Source: CBDDKW01 sp965230425 (GTDB lineage Bacteria; Pseudomonadota; Gammaproteobacteria; UBA1113). Taken from it: a stretch of DNA of 64,000 nucleotides. Location of the stretch: assembly GCA_965230425.1 (NCBI GenBank), contig CBDDKW010000015.1, forward strand, positions 1 to 64,000, read 5' to 3'. Under the pieces are notes generated by a model. It saw only the letters and a list, made by a program, of their open reading frames with translations. It had not been told where the DNA came from and made no database searches. How positions within the stretch are numbered: the stretch's first letter is position 1; each line of letters opens with the position of its first letter. Both the position numbers and the translations under genes were made by a program. Of the stretch, positions 55,235 to 64,000 are shown piece by piece.

Positions 55235-55912
55235 CTACACTCTATCAAAAATTACTTGCTGATAATCATTCCCCTCAAAATACTGCCGTGATTCAATGAG
55301 GCAAGCAAATACTTTATCATCTTTATGTAAGCGGCGTAGGTTAGGTGTTGCAAAATCAGGGTTGAGTGGTTTCAAATATGTGTTATTTGCATCAATTAAA
55401 ATTTGACGAAAAACAATTTCTTTAATATCGTTGAGATAAATAAGCGCATAACTTCTATCTTGAGGTTTTAGTGTAGGATCAAAAATCAACAAACTACCTT
55501 CAGGAAATGTAGGTGCCATGGTGATATCTTGCATAATTAAAGCAAAAACCTGCTCACCCACATGATGACTTGTGAGAAGTTGTTTGTCTTTTTGCATAAG
55601 AGCATGTTCAAGATTCAATACATCATTCCACTCTAATAGGGGGATATCTTTTACTTGGGGTTTATTGCTTGGCAAATTAAAAGCAAGCATCTCTTCGGCA
55701 ATAGGAGCTTCACCTGTAAGTTGATCTAAATTGATCCCAAAGTACTTGGCCAAAGGTTCAAGCGTAGAGCTACGTGGATTTCTACAGTCGCCGGTAACAA
55801 TTTTTTGTAACGTTTGTTGCGGTATCTTTGTTGCGCGTGCAAGCTCTGAGGTATTTAGCTCTTTTTTGAGCATGAATAACCTAATAATTGTGCTCATTCG
55901 TGAGTATTGCAT
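55235..55912 (-). CDS. XRE-type repressor with degenerate S24 peptidase domain
   Basis: A 225-residue LexA/CI-like regulator. The N-terminal helix-turn-helix is LNTSELARATKIPQQTLQKIVTG (about 18-42). The C-terminal S24 domain (about 90-215) has the catalytic Ser position as Thr in DITMAPTFPEGS. The strand with the general-base Lys reads KEIVFRQI. Self-cleavage is therefore doubtful, and it may be a constitutive or ligand-controlled repressor. Possibly of phage origin, though no other phage gene is near. Confidence 0.75.
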   Translation of the reverse strand: MQYSRMSTIIRLFMLKKELNTSELARATKIPQQTLQKIVTGDCRNPRSSTLEPLAKYFGINLDQLTGEAPIAEEMLAFNLPSNKPQVKDIPLLEWNDVLNLEHALMQKDKQLLTSHHVGEQVFALIMQDITMAPTFPEGSLLIFDPTLKPQDRSYALIYLNDIKEIVFRQILIDANNTYLKPLNPDFATPNLRRLHKDDKVFACLIESRQYFEGNDYQQVIFDRV

Positions 55913-56172
55913 GGTGACCTCACTAGTTTATTTTGATGTGCTCGTTACATTAACTAATAAAATAAAAATTATCACAGATAAATTTGATTTTCCACAATTA
56001 TTTACATTAATGCATAAAATCAATTTTATCCACAAACTGGAAGGCTCAATTTTTTGCCAGGTATGTTACGTGATAGGGGTACGCAAGGAAGATGGATGAC
56101 GATTTTCCTTGGAGTGCTTGGCTTGTGAAGGTAGGTTGAGCCAAGAAACAATCAGCAGTAACTCTTAATTGG

Positions 56173-56604
56173 CTATTTAATGCTTTGGGTGACTACTGTG
56201 ACAGAGTGTGTTGTTTTGCTTGCAAGGTCCCAAGGTCGAACATAGGTAAATTCAATAGTACTTATTCTTGGTGCAATAAATGCTGTAGGTTGTATATTAA
56301 AACGCCAAACTTCATAACCACCAGCACCTGGTTGGCCCTGCTTAGATGGGATATAGGTGCGGCTTTGGAGTTGGAAAAGAGTCTTATCATATTGTGCTAA
56401 GTACCAGCTATAGCCTGTTGTGGGATTAGAGGCTAATTTAATTGTAAATTCTTTAGCCTTTGGGTCTAACATAATGGCTTTATTTTGCGCTTTTGTCAGT
56501 GAGTCTGCTGCAATATGATTAGCGGAAAGTTGCTGTGTTGTCGTAGCCCAGGCGGGTGCTGAAATAATCCACAAAGAAAGAATCACCGTTAAAAATTTCA
56601 TCAT
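56173..56604 (-). CDS. Chagasin-type (I42) cysteine-protease inhibitor, secreted
   Basis: A 143-residue protein from the ATG at 56604 (AAGGA seven bases upstream) with signal peptide about 1-20. It shows the three inhibitor loops of the I42 family: NPTTGYSW, GAGGYEVWRF and RPWD. Such proteins block papain-like proteases and could protect the bacterium from host cathepsins or tune its own proteases. Confidence 0.85.
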   Translation of the reverse strand: MMKFLTVILSLWIISAPAWATTTQQLSANHIAADSLTKAQNKAIMLDPKAKEFTIKLASNPTTGYSWYLAQYDKTLFQLQSRTYIPSKQGQPGAGGYEVWRFNIQPTAFIAPRISTIEFTYVRPWDLASKTTHSVTVVTQSIK

Positions 56605-56931
56605 TTCTATGTCCTTACATAAAGCTATTTGAGATACGTTATGTACATGGCAGTACATAAATTAGGTCACGTGTCAGTATTGTGCATGAGAAGTGAGTGA
56701 AGATACAGCCTGTAAGGGACCATTATACAGAGAAATTCATATTGGTTTATTTGAATACAAAATAGTTGAATGAGCCCTCATTCCATTAGCAATAGCTAAC
56801 TCTATGTAAACATTAAAAATTTTAAATTTCATGAAAAAATATTGCTGTTAACGATAAAATATAATTGAAAACATAACTCAACTTTGCTAGAGTCATCCAA
56901 CATAATTCATTAATGCTTATAAGTTGGACAT
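56605..56931. other. Intergenic region upstream of the T6SS genes
   Basis: AT-rich spacer between the divergent inhibitor and tssJ. It should hold promoters for both, but I cannot pick a convincing -35/-10 pair. No repeat or RNA seen. Confidence 0.4.
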
Positions 56932-57399
56932 ATGGATAGCGTCATAAAGCCCATCGCCATTATTTTATTGGTTATACTACTGCAAGCATGTAGTAGTGAT
57001 ATCACCCATGTGCATCTGCAAACAAGTCAATCAATTAATAGAGCTTACCAGAAACAGACACTACCTGTATTAGTAAAAGTTTACGAACTACAAAGTAGCG
57101 ATAGTTTCAAACATGCAAGTTTTCAGCAAATTTGGCATCACGATGTCGATACATTACAAACAGATATGCTAAGTAAGGCCAGGGTACTGCTAGCGCCGGG
57201 CGCTAATAGGCATATTGATTTAGCACATCATGAGCAAGGTAAGTTCATTGCTGTCGCAGCTATTTTTCATGATCCCAATTCGCAACAGTGGCGTGCCGTT
57301 ATTAAAGAGCCTAAGCGCTTACCAGGCATAACCCCCACCGTATACGTAACCATAGATAAGAACACAATACAGTTTCAAGCACAGAGGACAAGCTCATGA
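56932..57399 (+). CDS. tssJ: Type VI secretion lipoprotein TssJ
   Basis: TssJ is the outer-membrane lipoprotein that anchors the TssJLM membrane complex. The 155 residues have a lipoprotein signal ending LLQACSS (lipobox Cys about 20). A transthyretin-like sandwich follows, with PVLVKVYELQSSDSFKHASF and the family strand GKFIAVAAIFHDPNSQQWR. First gene of tssJ-K-L-M; its stop overlaps the tssK start (ATGA). Confidence 0.9.
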   Translation: MDSVIKPIAIILLVILLQACSSDITHVHLQTSQSINRAYQKQTLPVLVKVYELQSSDSFKHASFQQIWHHDVDTLQTDMLSKARVLLAPGANRHIDLAHHEQGKFIAVAAIFHDPNSQQWRAVIKEPKRLPGITPTVYVTIDKNTIQFQAQRTSS

Positions 57400-58697
57400 T
57401 GGGAATGGATAAGGTACTTTGGACTGAAGGCATATTATTATCACAGCAGCATTTTCAATGCTGGGATGACTTTTATAATAAGGAACAGCGGTTTCGCTTT
57501 AGTACTTTGTCACCTGATTGTTGGGGGATTTCGCGTCTAGAGATCGTAGAATCCGCATTGGCACAAGGTGAATTTATACTTGAAACAGTTGAAGCCGTTA
57601 TGCCCAATGGCCATATTGTAGAATATCATCGCAGGATGGATGAACCAATGGCATTGCAAATAAAAGCAAGCTCAGATCAACGAATTAAAATTTATCTTAG
57701 TTTGCCTTTTAATCAGTCTGCTACAGGTATCAGCGGTTATCCCACAGGTGAGTACTTATGTGCATGGAAAGCCGATTATAAACATATCAACGATATCTAT
57801 GACCAAAAGCGTGTGCGTGAGGTCGGAGTAGGTCGACTACGACCACAGTTACTACAAAGTGGTGATTTACTCGATTATCATCAATACATGCAAATAGCTG
57901 AGTTAGAAAAGATTGCTGATAAACAGTACCAGTTAGTAAGAGACTATATCCCCCCGACTTTTTTTATCAATACCGTACCAATATTGACAGATCAGTTGAA
58001 AGCAATTATTGAATTATTACGACAAAAGGCCGATGAAGTCGCTAAGATACAAAAACAACAAGATAATTATAAGGATTATATATATTTATTAGCATTAAGA
58101 CGATCCTTATCCATGTGTTGGCACTATTATCACAGCGGTAAGAGTCATCCAAAGGAACTATATCAAGGCCTATATACCATACTAGCCAACCTACAGGACG
58201 ATATAGATTATACCGAGGATTTACAATATATGCATGAAGACTTGCGTACAGTCTTTCATAAATTATTTGAGCGGCTGCAACGAGTTATTATGGCACGAAA
58301 AATAACCCCTGCTGATACTGTGATGCTTAAGCAAGTCTCTGAAGTATTACATATATCGAGCCAACTAGAGATACATGCAGACAATCATTTTTATATTGCC
58401 GTACAAGGACAAGCTGAGAATGCACAATGGCCAGAAATATTTGCTAAGCAAATAAAAATTGATTCAAGGGAAAGAGTGACCGACCTAATCGCGTCTGCAA
58501 CGAGCGGAGTCGATATTAAGCGAGTGACACAGCATATAGCTGGTTTGCCTGCGCAACCGAACACCGTATATTTTTATTTAATCCCAGATATTCAAAAATG
58601 GGAGTATATAAAGCAATCACGAAATATAGCACTGTATATACCTAGAGAGTATAAACATTTTAATATCAATTTGATTTGTATTAAGTCAACAAGATAA
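57396..58697 (+). CDS. tssK: Type VI secretion baseplate protein TssK
   Basis: TssK links the phage-like baseplate to the TssL/TssM membrane complex. The 433 residues start with the family signature KVLWTEGILLSQQHFQCWDDF, followed by the shoulder domain, a helical stalk (about 200-310) and the C-terminal head domain. Normal length. Confidence 0.92.
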   Translation: MMGMDKVLWTEGILLSQQHFQCWDDFYNKEQRFRFSTLSPDCWGISRLEIVESALAQGEFILETVEAVMPNGHIVEYHRRMDEPMALQIKASSDQRIKIYLSLPFNQSATGISGYPTGEYLCAWKADYKHINDIYDQKRVREVGVGRLRPQLLQSGDLLDYHQYMQIAELEKIADKQYQLVRDYIPPTFFINTVPILTDQLKAIIELLRQKADEVAKIQKQQDNYKDYIYLLALRRSLSMCWHYYHSGKSHPKELYQGLYTILANLQDDIDYTEDLQYMHEDLRTVFHKLFERLQRVIMARKITPADTVMLKQVSEVLHISSQLEIHADNHFYIAVQGQAENAQWPEIFAKQIKIDSRERVTDLIASATSGVDIKRVTQHIAGLPAQPNTVYFYLIPDIQKWEYIKQSRNIALYIPREYKHFNINLICIKSTR

Positions 58698-58711
58698 TAG
58701 GTAATCGTTGT

Positions 58712-59422
58712 ATGTCAAATATATTAAATTGTTGTGATGAAATATTTTTATTTATCAGTGAATTCTTAGCTGAGGCAGATAAAGACAAAAGTTACCAGTT
58801 AATTAAATCGAAGGTAGAATATAGCTTGACTATCACGCGTGAAAAATTAACTCAGAACACGCGAACTAATAATATGGTTGAAGATATTATTTATCCAATA
58901 GCTGCCTTCATTGATGAATTAATGATGAGTAGAGCCTGGGCGGGAAAAAGTCTATGGATGAGTAATCCAATACAATTAAAAATGTACGGTGATTTTCTTG
59001 CGGGTGAAAATTTCTTTAATAAATTAAATGAATTAAGAGAAAATCCCAAAGAAAATATCGAGCTAATTGAATTGTATTATTTGTTGTTAGAGCTAGGCTA
59101 TCAAGGCTGTTATCGTGGTGATGATAATATTAAATTAGAAGCCATAAAAACCTCAATATATAACCAAATTACTACTTACAAAGAACCTGGTCTGACTATA
59201 ACAGAAGCAGAGAATGCTAATAATCATACCTATGGATTCTTCAAGCAGGCAGCTATCTTAAAACCATTGAAGTTGAGTGCATTAATGATCATAGTGATTT
59301 TCTTTGTAGGTTTTATGTGGAATCACTATAACCAAGCGCAAGCAAAAGCGTGGTTGCAAGATGAGTATCAATCCTTAAAGAAACAATATGTAGGTAATTC
59401 AGATGTATTTGTGGCCCATTAA
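58712..59422 (+). CDS. tssL: Type VI secretion protein TssL (DotU/IcmH-like)
   Basis: A 236-residue inner-membrane protein. The cytoplasmic helical DotU domain (about 1-180) has YPIAAFIDELMMS and a GYQGCYRG motif. One membrane helix (about 188-208) and a short periplasmic tail follow. No peptidoglycan-binding domain. It partners TssM. Resembles IcmH/DotU of type IV systems, but the flanking tssJ/K/M assign it to type VI. Confidence 0.9.
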   Translation: MSNILNCCDEIFLFISEFLAEADKDKSYQLIKSKVEYSLTITREKLTQNTRTNNMVEDIIYPIAAFIDELMMSRAWAGKSLWMSNPIQLKMYGDFLAGENFFNKLNELRENPKENIELIELYYLLLELGYQGCYRGDDNIKLEAIKTSIYNQITTYKEPGLTITEAENANNHTYGFFKQAAILKPLKLSALMIIVIFFVGFMWNHYNQAQAKAWLQDEYQSLKKQYVGNSDVFVAH

Positions 59423-59451
59423 GTTTGATTAATTGAACGATGATATAGGGA

Positions 59452-62400
59452 ATGCTAGTGAAAAGTAATTTAATATATAGAGCGATTAGTTATTGCATGC
59501 GTTATACCAGCTATACTGTGCGTAAAATATTCTATGCATTACATTCAGTGGCAAGAATTATAAAAAATAGTTGCAAAAACTGGAAGATAAAATCATGGCT
59601 TGAACTAAAAATTGCTCGTTTTAAAAAGAAAGATAGCCGTATCAAACGAAAGTTACATCAAAATAAATCCTTAGTAATTTTTCTCGGCGATGAATATTCA
59701 GGGAAAACGACATTATTACAAGGGATCACAAATAAATCTGGTCACACTAATACAATTAATCAATCCGAAGGTGGGACTTATAGCGGTCAGTGGTGGTTGC
59801 ATGATCAATATGTATGCTTAGAAGTGCCAAGTATATCAGGTCAACAACAGCCAACCCGTAACTGGAAACGGCTATTAAAAGATATGCACGGCCAATTGCC
59901 TATTCAGTGTGTAGAGTCGGTGTTGATTATTCTGGATGTTGAGATGTTACAGCAGTATGATGATACAAGAATAAGACAACATATCACGCGTATTCGTCAA
60001 GAAATACAAATGATTTATTCTGAAGTTCGCTGTGATTTGCCAATCTACCTTATCATCAATAAGTGCGACAAAATTCCTGGGTTTACCCAATTTTATGCGG
60101 ATAACCAAGCTACTGACCTGTCTTTGGGATTTAGCCTCGGTGCTTCAAGTGTGTCAAATAGATCATCTATGGAAACTAATATTCAGGAATTGAATCAGCA
60201 ACAACAGATCTTACAGTTAGCGAAAATACGCGCAACACATGATATCCATAAAAAGTTACTGATTTTAAATTTCCCTAGTCGCTTTAAGCAGCTAGGTAAT
60301 ACAATATTACGTTATTATGACTTATTTAAAGAAGAAGATTATGGTTTAAGCAATATGCCAGTTTATGGGGTTTACTTCACGAGTACACTGGCTAATGCTA
60401 TATCTTCGCAATATTCTGGGCATGCTACTGACCTGGGAGCTAGTGAGTATCAATGTTACTTCAGTAAACATTTGTTAAAGATATTAAGTCAATATAAAGG
60501 ATCACATATCACACGCCGACAGTGGCTTGACAAAAATAGCAAGAAAATCATAAAAACAGTGAAAGTAACAAGCTTGTCGCTAGTTATTATTAGCCTTGGC
60601 TATAATATATTTGCAATTTATCACCGCGATACGGTATTAAACAAAGCGCTTACTGATATAGGTGTATTCGGCTTTCAACGCAGCTATTCATTGCAATCTG
60701 TAAATAGCCAATCTGATTTTGAAGTTGTCTATGATGATTACCAGCGATTAAAAAGTGGTTTCGATTCACGATATTATCGCGCCATTGCTGATTTGATGGG
60801 TAAAACTATATTTCTGTACATTGATAAAATGGTCATGCCCCGTTATGTTGAAGAAAATTTGAGAGCACTGTCTGAATATCATCAACATTGGCAAACTTGG
60901 TCTACTCAAGAGCGAGACGATAATCAAGGAGAGTATTATAGCACGTTACGTAATTTACAAATGTTAGTCAAACCTGCACATCTGGAACCAGCAGTTCTAG
61001 GTAAAGATATAGCAAATAGTCTGTATCCACCTTCCATATCTGAATATACCGGTAAATTAGTGTATCCAGATATTTTTACCGAGTATTTCAAAGACTATCA
61101 ACAACAAGGTAAGTATCTGCGTTTTCTCAATAGTTATTATCATAAAATAGTAAAACAAGCCCAAACTGATCTTGCTGATTCTAATTCAATCAATCGGTAC
61201 TATGGCGCATTAAAGACAATCCTTAAGAAAGCATGTACCACCAGTCGTCCATTAATCACCACAGGAAATATTGACGATAGTCCGTATATATTGAGTAAAG
61301 CGCCTAACTGTATTTACACTAAAGCCGCTATTCCAAAAATTATAATTCCAGCGATAACTGAATTTATTAATTCAGTGACTGAAAATGACTGGGTATTATA
61401 TGACGATGTGCAGCCACATGCCTTAACCACTGAAGAGTTCAAAAATAATGTAAAAGCAATGCTTTATCACCATTATATTGATGAATATATTCATGCGTGG
61501 GGCGGGTATATACAAGCTATCGATTATCATAGATATTTTGATTACTCACAAGCAAGCAAAGCATTACAATCTATACCATCCAAACACAGTGTCATGACGA
61601 GTATCGTGCATGTGGTACATGACAATTTTTCAATATCTGATTTACTGACTGATGCTAAAGAGTACGATAAAGCGCGATTAAAGAAAATTGTTGACGACAG
61701 CCAATTGCTACTAGATAAAGATAATCCATATTATAAAGACTATCTTGCGAATATCTCAAAAGTACAAGCAGAGATAGAGAATTATGCGTACAATCAAACT
61801 AATCATGCTGAATTATTAGCAAAGGTTAACGCGATTTTTATGGGAGATGCACAAACCCCTGTCTATTCAGCGTATGTGGATTCACTGAAGTTAAAGTCAC
61901 AGTTAAACAGTGTGTTAAAAAATCAACTGATACATTTATATGAAGTACCACTACAATCTGTATGGTCCTTATATACCAATCAGAGCGCGAAAGTAGTCCA
62001 GCAATTATGGCAAGCGCAAATAATGCCGCAATATCACCAATCCATACAAGGACATTTTCCGCTAGCTAATTTTGGCTCTGGTGTTGATTTAAATGCTCTC
62101 AACCAATTTCTGCAGCCACAGCGAGGTATCATATGGCAGTTCATTAAGACACATTTGACCCATATGTTAGTGAAGAATACTGTCGGCTATAAACCAGCAC
62201 AGTGGTTAACAATCAGTATGCCCTTTACTGATGAATTCATGACTGCAATTAATCAAGCGGATGTTATCAGTCAGCACTTGTTTGCAAACTCAGGCTATGA
62301 TTTAGGATTCGGCTTTGACATTTTGATTACTCCAAACCCTCGCTTAAAGCAAGTTTATTTACAAGCAGGCAATCAGCATAAAGAATATACCAATGGTCCG

Positions 62401-62706
62401 GAATGCTGGCAGCATTTACATTGGCCTGATAGCGATGTAGATAAAGAAACAGTCTTAAGTGTGCGTACTGTGAATGATAAAACCTATTATAGCCAGGAGT
62501 TTCAGGGGCCGTGGGGTATATTTGAGTTACTAAAACAATCAAGCTTGCTACACCAGCAAGGTAATCAGATAACCGTGAAATGGCATTTAGGGCCTAGCCA
62601 CCAGCAATATGTAATCGCCAAAATACGTACAAAAAGCACTCCTAGTATATTCACTACGTTGCTATATCAACATTTTTATCTACCCGAGACGATGATAGCA
62701 ACGTAA
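59452..62706 (+). CDS. tssM: Type VI secretion protein TssM (IcmF-like)
   Basis: TssM spans the inner membrane and periplasm and contacts TssJ. The 1084 residues have a basic N-terminus and a GTPase-like domain with P-loop GDEYSGKT (79-86) and NKCD. One clear membrane helix (about 368-388) precedes a long periplasmic region. The two N-terminal helices of standard TssM are weak or absent here. Genes for tssB, C, A, E, F, G, H, hcp and vgrG are not in the window and may lie beyond or elsewhere. Confidence 0.9.
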   Translation: MLVKSNLIYRAISYCMRYTSYTVRKIFYALHSVARIIKNSCKNWKIKSWLELKIARFKKKDSRIKRKLHQNKSLVIFLGDEYSGKTTLLQGITNKSGHTNTINQSEGGTYSGQWWLHDQYVCLEVPSISGQQQPTRNWKRLLKDMHGQLPIQCVESVLIILDVEMLQQYDDTRIRQHITRIRQEIQMIYSEVRCDLPIYLIINKCDKIPGFTQFYADNQATDLSLGFSLGASSVSNRSSMETNIQELNQQQQILQLAKIRATHDIHKKLLILNFPSRFKQLGNTILRYYDLFKEEDYGLSNMPVYGVYFTSTLANAISSQYSGHATDLGASEYQCYFSKHLLKILSQYKGSHITRRQWLDKNSKKIIKTVKVTSLSLVIISLGYNIFAIYHRDTVLNKALTDIGVFGFQRSYSLQSVNSQSDFEVVYDDYQRLKSGFDSRYYRAIADLMGKTIFLYIDKMVMPRYVEENLRALSEYHQHWQTWSTQERDDNQGEYYSTLRNLQMLVKPAHLEPAVLGKDIANSLYPPSISEYTGKLVYPDIFTEYFKDYQQQGKYLRFLNSYYHKIVKQAQTDLADSNSINRYYGALKTILKKACTTSRPLITTGNIDDSPYILSKAPNCIYTKAAIPKIIIPAITEFINSVTENDWVLYDDVQPHALTTEEFKNNVKAMLYHHYIDEYIHAWGGYIQAIDYHRYFDYSQASKALQSIPSKHSVMTSIVHVVHDNFSISDLLTDAKEYDKARLKKIVDDSQLLLDKDNPYYKDYLANISKVQAEIENYAYNQTNHAELLAKVNAIFMGDAQTPVYSAYVDSLKLKSQLNSVLKNQLIHLYEVPLQSVWSLYTNQSAKVVQQLWQAQIMPQYHQSIQGHFPLANFGSGVDLNALNQFLQPQRGIIWQFIKTHLTHMLVKNTVGYKPAQWLTISMPFTDEFMTAINQADVISQHLFANSGYDLGFGFDILITPNPRLKQVYLQAGNQHKEYTNGPECWQHLHWPDSDVDKETVLSVRTVNDKTYYSQEFQGPWGIFELLKQSSLLHQQGNQITVKWHLGPSHQQYVIAKIRTKSTPSIFTTLLYQHFYLPETMIAT

Positions 62707-62799
62707 GCCTAATTATACGTCAATCACTTTAAGCTCATTAGTGAAAGCTGCCTATGTATTAGGCAAAAAAGTGAATATTACGCTCTCTGAATGACCGAC

Positions 62800-63921
62800 T
62801 TATTTTACTCGACTATCTGTTTTACTACCTATTGTAGGGTCTGGTAATGCAGTTGTCTCACGACCACAATTTGGCGATGGACTGCGTGCAGTACCGCTCC
62901 AGCCTAGGTGACAGGATAGTGGCGGGACCGAACTCTCGAGACTTCTAAGTGTAGTAGTTTCATCTGTGCGAGTATACTGTGGGCTAATTATACCACCAGT
63001 AGGTCCTAAGGGCGCACCATTCCTACTGTAGTTTGCTGATACAACAACGCGTGTTTCACTAGTACTACCAGGACTAACGGTATCATTTCGTGAAGGCGTT
63101 CTGCTAGAAGGCGCACTTTTTATAGCGCTTAGTGCCGCTATGATAGTTAATGTATTAGTGCCATGGTTTACTTGTAATGACTGGGCGCGTTTATGCGTTG
63201 GCGTTCTGGGTGAAGTGTTAAACTGTTCAAATGCTCGCTGTAAATTGGTAAAATCTGCAATTAAAAAATTGGACAGCTCTAGTGTAAAAACTGAGTCGTT
63301 CAATGCAGTGTTAAGTCGCTGACAAATAGTCTTAGCTTGATCTTGCAGAGTTTGTGAAAGTCTAATACGTAGTTGCGTGTACTGGTTTTCTGCAGTAAAA
63401 ATACATTCATTGTCAAATTCAATACCAGTTTCCTGGAAAAGTATTTTTGCAATGATGTTTAAAAATTGTTGTAGGCATATTATTGAGGCGATATCTCCAG
63501 TGTTTGATGAAATTTGCAAGTTATCTATGAATAATTTTTCTGCGATATTTTGATTCTGCTTAAATTGATTCATTAATTTGTTAGTATAAAAAGGCTGTAT
63601 AACTGTAGCACATAGTCCATACTGATAAATAATTGCTAAGAAAACCTGTACTTCTTTTATATTATAATGAGAAGTACAAAACTCTAATAAATACTCAAGG
63701 TAATCATTGTGTATTGGACTATTGATGGCTATACCTGAAGAATTTAATTTGCTATCAATCTTCATAGATTGAAGTATGCTGAAAATAATGGCATCTAGAT
63801 CTAGAACTCTATTATCAGGCAGTCGAGGATCGAGATTTAAGTCAATACGCTGTTGAGACGAGAGTATTCCTGAAATAATTGTTTTTAATTTTTCAAATTG
63901 TTCGGTCTTTAATTCGTACAT
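62800..63921 (-). CDS. Hypothetical protein next to the T6SS genes, effector-like
   Basis: A 373-residue protein from the ATG at 63921 (AGGA nine bases upstream). The first 265 residues are helical. After a basic link (TPTHKRAQ) the last 110 are disordered, rich in Ser/Thr/Pro/Arg (SRTPSRNDTVSPGSTSE). No recognised domain. It converges on tssM. The architecture, helical body with a Ser/Pro tail, is seen in translocated effectors, but this is inference. Confidence 0.5.
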   Translation of the reverse strand: MYELKTEQFEKLKTIISGILSSQQRIDLNLDPRLPDNRVLDLDAIIFSILQSMKIDSKLNSSGIAINSPIHNDYLEYLLEFCTSHYNIKEVQVFLAIIYQYGLCATVIQPFYTNKLMNQFKQNQNIAEKLFIDNLQISSNTGDIASIICLQQFLNIIAKILFQETGIEFDNECIFTAENQYTQLRIRLSQTLQDQAKTICQRLNTALNDSVFTLELSNFLIADFTNLQRAFEQFNTSPRTPTHKRAQSLQVNHGTNTLTIIAALSAIKSAPSSRTPSRNDTVSPGSTSETRVVVSANYSRNGAPLGPTGGIISPQYTRTDETTTLRSLESSVPPLSCHLGWSGTARSPSPNCGRETTALPDPTIGSKTDSRVK

Positions 63922-64000
63922 ATGTGCATTCCTCGCAATGGTTGGTATAAGGTCGCATATAATTCCCAAGGCTTAGTTCGGGGATTTTTATTTTGTATGT

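Noticed and set aside
58712..62706. Dot/Icm type IV secretion genes (IcmH/IcmF)
   Set aside because: The two proteins are homologous to IcmH and IcmF, but tssJ and tssK directly upstream identify a type VI system.
1..64000. tRNA or rRNA genes
   Set aside because: No cloverleaf-like segment with a TTC-x-A-x-x loop, and no rRNA sequence, was recognised on either strand by eye. A tRNAscan run would settle this.

Overview
The window is two unrelated pieces of DNA joined near position 15,385. Bases 1 to about 15,385 are moderately GC-rich. They carry genes that look planctomycetal (Pirellula-like): a large glycogen branching enzyme, a degenerate RNase HI-like protein, a RecA/KaiC-type ATPase, an Mrr-type nuclease, and intergenic palindromes often placed at gene ends. 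From about 15,386 to the end the DNA is AT-rich and clearly gammaproteobacterial. The gene set (lptD-surA-rsmA, amgK-murU, trpGDC, coq7, pyrB-pyrC', a Rickettsiella-like cyclodipeptide synthase, type VI secretion genes, effector-like proteins) suggests a host-associated member of the Legionellales. Both genes at the join, tauD-like on the left and pyrB on the right, are cut there. The left piece carries about seven single-base frameshifts and the right piece none that I can see. A chimeric metagenome contig is the simplest reading, so the two parts should be interpreted separately.

Left piece: two unrecognised helical proteins (1-4003), a DUF4240-like gene with a frameshift, a KaiC-like ATPase, an alpha/beta hydrolase overlapping a DJ-1/PfpI gene (both frameshifted), two small membrane proteins, an RNase HI-like protein, glgB, a CopD-like membrane protein, a membrane-anchored Mrr-like nuclease, an Ada-type metal-binding protein, a frameshifted helical protein and a truncated TauD-like dioxygenase.

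Right piece, 15.4-26 kb: housekeeping genes for pyrimidine synthesis, disulfide formation, outer-membrane assembly and cell-wall recycling. Between dsbB and rsmA lies a very likely CsrA-titrating small RNA of the RsmY/RsmZ/CsrB type, with a GacA/LetA-like upstream box. A second near-identical box follows the dsbC/G-like gene at 45.86 kb.

26-35 kb: accessory DNA. An IS1111-type element has inserted into a dispersed palindromic repeat whose empty site can be rebuilt. Next come a tandem array of four perfect hairpins, an ATPase-nuclease, a Cys-rich membrane protein, a lipase relic, and a large protein joining a helical-repeat region to a poly(A)-polymerase/CCA-enzyme-like domain.

35-46 kb: FAD protein, coq7, a fused osmoprotectant ABC transporter, trpGDC, rpe, folK, folB and a dsbC/G-like gene.

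46-55 kb: katA, then a possible natural-product island: cyclodipeptide synthase, PAS histidine kinase, an Asp/Glu-racemase-like enzyme with only one catalytic Cys, a MATE-like exporter and an EamA exporter. It is scarred by catalase fragments and a duplicated 195-bp segment carrying a 30-codon ORF.

55-64 kb: a degenerate S24 repressor, a chagasin-type protease inhibitor, tssJ-tssK-tssL-tssM of a type VI secretion system, and a convergent effector-like gene.
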